Positions 62,260 through 64,000 of a stretch of DNA of 64,000 nucleotides are shown piece after piece. The position numbers and the translations under genes were made by a program. Below the pieces are notes generated by a model, which was given only the letters and a program-made list of their open reading frames with translations, searched no databases and was not told the origin of the DNA. Where the stretch lies: positions 1 through 64,000 of the forward strand of contig CACJQI010000006.1 of the NCBI GenBank assembly GCA_902595535.1, in the 5' to 3' direction. Positions within the stretch are counted from its first letter, which is position 1. Every line of letters starts with the position of its first letter. The DNA comes from an uncultured Pelagibacteraceae bacterium (GTDB lineage: Bacteria; Pseudomonadota; Alphaproteobacteria; Pelagibacterales; Pelagibacteraceae).

Positions 62260-62658
62260 ATGAATAAAATAAACAAAAATTTTTTAAAATCATCTTATCT
62301 TGTAACAAATCTTAAGTTATGTACGATTAGGTTGAATGATAATTCAAAGTTTCCGTGGTTGATATTAATTCCTAAAAGAAAAAATATTAAAGACATGACT
62401 GAACTTAATTCCAAAGATCAAATATTGCTAATGAAGGAAATTATTTATGTAAGTAAAATTGTTAAAAAATTATTCAAAACTTCAAAACTTAATGTTGAAA
62501 AAATAGGAAATATAGTTTCACAATTGCATATTCATATTATTGCTAGAAAAAAAACTGATAGTTCGTGGCCATTATCTGTATGGGTTGTTAAAGGAAAACC
62601 TTACTCTGCTAAAGTTTTAAATGAATTAATAAATAAAATTAGATTAGCCTTTAAATAG
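62260..62658 (+). CDS. HIT-family protein
   Basis: 132 residues. The histidine-triad-like core is QLHIHIIARKKTDSSWPLSVW near residue 88, in which the HxHxx pair is present, and FPWLILIPKR precedes it. Similar to HIT-like diadenosine polyphosphate hydrolases of SAR11; the third His of the triad is replaced by Ile-Ala, so the hydrolytic activity may be altered. An AGGTGAT/ATCACCT inverted repeat at 62662-62691 follows it. Confidence 0.75.
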   Translation: MNKINKNFLKSSYLVTNLKLCTIRLNDNSKFPWLILIPKRKNIKDMTELNSKDQILLMKEIIYVSKIVKKLFKTSKLNVEKIGNIVSQLHIHIIARKKTDSSWPLSVWVVKGKPYSAKVLNELINKIRLAFK

Positions 62659-62661
62659 AAA

Positions 62662-62691
62662 GAGGTGATTTCAGTCTCCCTCCATCACCTC
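62662..62691 (+). other. Weak hairpin downstream of the HIT gene
   Basis: Stem GAGGTGAT (62662-62669) and ATCACCTC (62684-62691) with a 14-base loop. No T-tract follows. It could be a weak terminator, or part of a small RNA in the 106-base gap to the next gene. Nothing further supports an RNA gene. Confidence 0.4.
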
Positions 62692-62764
62692 ATATATTAG
62701 ACTAAACGATTCTCTTTTAATAACTAAGCACGTTTTGATTGAATCTTAAATAAATTGTATAACT

Positions 62765-63052
62765 TTATTCTGCGATTTCTTTTTCACAAAATTTAGAGGC
62801 AAATTCAGTATCTTTAATTATTTTTTCAGGTTTTTGTTTAAAAACCTCTTTTAATTCCTCATCATTAAACTTTTCACCTAACTTTTGAATAGTACAAAGA
62901 CAATAAATTTTTGCTTTATTTGAACCTAAATACTGCTTAGAATTTTGATAACATCCAATATAGATTTGCTGTTGATTTATTTCACTAAATGCTTGGTTTT
63001 TGAACGGGATTAGTAAAAATAAAAATAAAATTAAGCTATATTTTTTGATCAT
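62765..63052 (-). CDS. Small secreted protein, unknown function
   Basis: 95 residues from the ATG at 63052, preferred over an upstream start because it gives a clean signal peptide (IKKYSLILFLFLLIPFKNQAFS). The mature part has four Cys in a spaced pattern (GCYQNS, YCLC, KFCEK), suggesting disulfides or metal binding in the periplasm. Its 5' end overlaps the phosphomannomutase gene end by 17 bases, so they are cotranscribed. Family not recognised. Confidence 0.6.
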   Translation of the reverse strand: MIKKYSLILFLFLLIPFKNQAFSEINQQQIYIGCYQNSKQYLGSNKAKIYCLCTIQKLGEKFNDEELKEVFKQKPEKIIKDTEFASKFCEKEIAE

Positions 63053-64000
63053 ATTCGCCAATTTTTCCAGTTTTTTGAAGTAAGTCATCAATAAAATCAA
63101 AGATTTTTTTCTTTCTTATATCTGATGTCGGGCTTTCAGTAACAATAACCAAAGATGGTTTGTTAGATGAGGCTCTTATTAAGCCCCATGATCCATCCTC
63201 GAATGAAAATCTTACACCATTAACTGTTAACACATCATTAATCTCTTGATCATCAATTATAGTTTTATTTTCTTTAATTTCTTTAATTTGTTTTACTAAG
63301 TTATCTACTACTTTATATTTTTCTTCGTCTTTACAAAAAGGAGCCATAGTTGGTGTTTGAAAAGTATTTGGTAATTCACTTATTATTTCACTCATTTTTT
63401 TATTCTGATCACTTAGCAAATGACAAACATGGATTGCTGAATTGATACCATCATCATATCCATAACCTAGTGGTTGATTAAAAAAGAAATGACCACTTTT
63501 TTCAAATCCAGCTAATGCTTTTTCAACATTAACTTTTCTTTTAATATGAGAATGACCTGTTTTCCAATATATAGTTTCACAATTATTATTTAATAAAATT
63601 TTATCTTTTGAATATAGTCCAGTCGATTTTACATCGACTATAAATTTAGAATTTTTATATTTAGTAGATAAGTTTCTTGCAATTATTAAACCTATCTTAT
63701 CTGAAAATATTTCATTACCATTATTATCAATTACCCCAACTCTATCACCATCACCATCAAACCCAAATCCAATATCAGCATTATTGTCTTTTACAGCCTT
63801 AGCTATCGCATGAAGCATCTTTAAGTCTTCAGGATTAGGATTGTATTTTGGAAAAGTCCAATCTAATTCACAGTCAAGTTCTATAACCTCACATCCTATA
63901 CCCCTTAAAATATCTGGAGCAAATACTCCTGCTGTACCATTTCCACAAGCAACTACAGCTTTAATTTTTTTATTAATCTTGTTATTATTTACCAAATCAT
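63036..64000 (-). CDS. Phosphomannomutase/phosphoglucomutase, C-terminal part
   Basis: About 321 codons are visible; the frame stays open to the window end, so the N-terminus is outside. DPNP-like YNPNPEDLKMLHAIAKAV and the metal-binding GFGFDGDGDRVGVI near the middle of the family, then KTGHSHIKRK and a sugar-binding AGFEKSGHFFF. It converts mannose-6-phosphate and mannose-1-phosphate, feeding GDP-mannose, the substrate of the gmd and epimerase genes at the left end. Cytoplasmic. Confidence 0.9.
   Translation of the reverse strand, partial: DLVNNNKINKKIKAVVACGNGTAGVFAPDILRGIGCEVIELDCELDWTFPKYNPNPEDLKMLHAIAKAVKDNNADIGFGFDGDGDRVGVIDNNGNEIFSDKIGLIIARNLSTKYKNSKFIVDVKSTGLYSKDKILLNNNCETIYWKTGHSHIKRKVNVEKALAGFEKSGHFFFNQPLGYGYDDGINSAIHVCHLLSDQNKKMSEIISELPNTFQTPTMAPFCKDEEKYKVVDNLVKQIKEIKENKTIIDDQEINDVLTVNGVRFSFEDGSWGLIRASSNKPSLVIVTESPTSDIRKKKIFDFIDDLLQKTGKIGEYDQKI

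Noticed and set aside
1..64000. CRISPR arrays, rRNA genes, insertion sequences or a replication origin
   Set aside because: No regularly spaced repeats, rRNA segments, transposase genes or iterated DnaA-type boxes were seen.

Overview
The window is about 70% A+T, has intergenic gaps of only tens of bases and many overlapping operons. It is full of solute-binding-protein transporters (ABC, TRAP, TTT) and of genes for methylated and C1/C2/C3 osmolyte-type substrates. Together with the extended rpoZ, the fused speD-speE and the glycine-betaine transporter, this points to a streamlined marine alphaproteobacterium of the SAR11 clade (Pelagibacterales). That assignment is inferred from gene content and composition; no rRNA gene is present.

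Layout. 1-6633: cell-surface polysaccharide genes (FAD oxidoreductase fragment, FkbM methyltransferase, WecG/TagA glycosyltransferase, an aldolase with an unusual C-terminal domain, GDP-mannose epimerase-like and GDP-mannose 4,6-dehydratase, UDP-glucuronate epimerase-like). 6663-10126: a dimethylglycine/sarcosine dehydrogenase-like flavoprotein, a small membrane protein and a methyltransferase. 10208-18208: a genomic island inserted in a tRNA-Met(CAT) gene. The intact tRNA is on the left, a decayed tyrosine-integrase start lies just inside it, and a 53-base copy of the tRNA 3' half is on the right. The cargo is one ABC amino-acid-type importer, three catabolic enzymes and an IclR regulator.

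18210-26995: adenine/methylthioadenosine salvage (apt, mtnP, mtnA), a fused class II aldolase/short-chain dehydrogenase, a fused AdoMet decarboxylase/spermidine synthase and an amino-acid-type ABC importer without an ATPase gene. Spermidine synthesis releases methylthioadenosine, mtnP and mtnA convert it to methylthioribulose-1-phosphate, and the neighbouring aldolase/reductase could cleave and reduce it. 26985-39753: glycosyltransferases, a frameshifted AbrB-type permease, a tripartite tricarboxylate transporter and several single-gene units. 39797-44794: rpoZ and a glycine-betaine type ABC transporter with a double-length permease. 44787-50172: exporters, an alcohol dehydrogenase, an amidase and a CitE-like lyase.

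50176-61989: two divergent blocks. The minus strand carries CoA-transferase, aldehyde dehydrogenase, glyoxalase-like, homocysteine methyltransferase, DMSP-lyase-like cupin and serine hydrolase genes. The plus strand carries a TRAP transporter, dus, TauE/SafE and malonyl-CoA decarboxylase. Together they could handle a C3 (malonate/acrylate/DMSP-type) substrate, which is inference. 61998-64000: small proteins and a phosphomannomutase fragment cut by the window end.

A recurring pattern is a stable hairpin directly 3' of four solute-binding-protein genes, before their permease genes. Two of these are complete intrinsic terminators that run into the next start codon or coding sequence.
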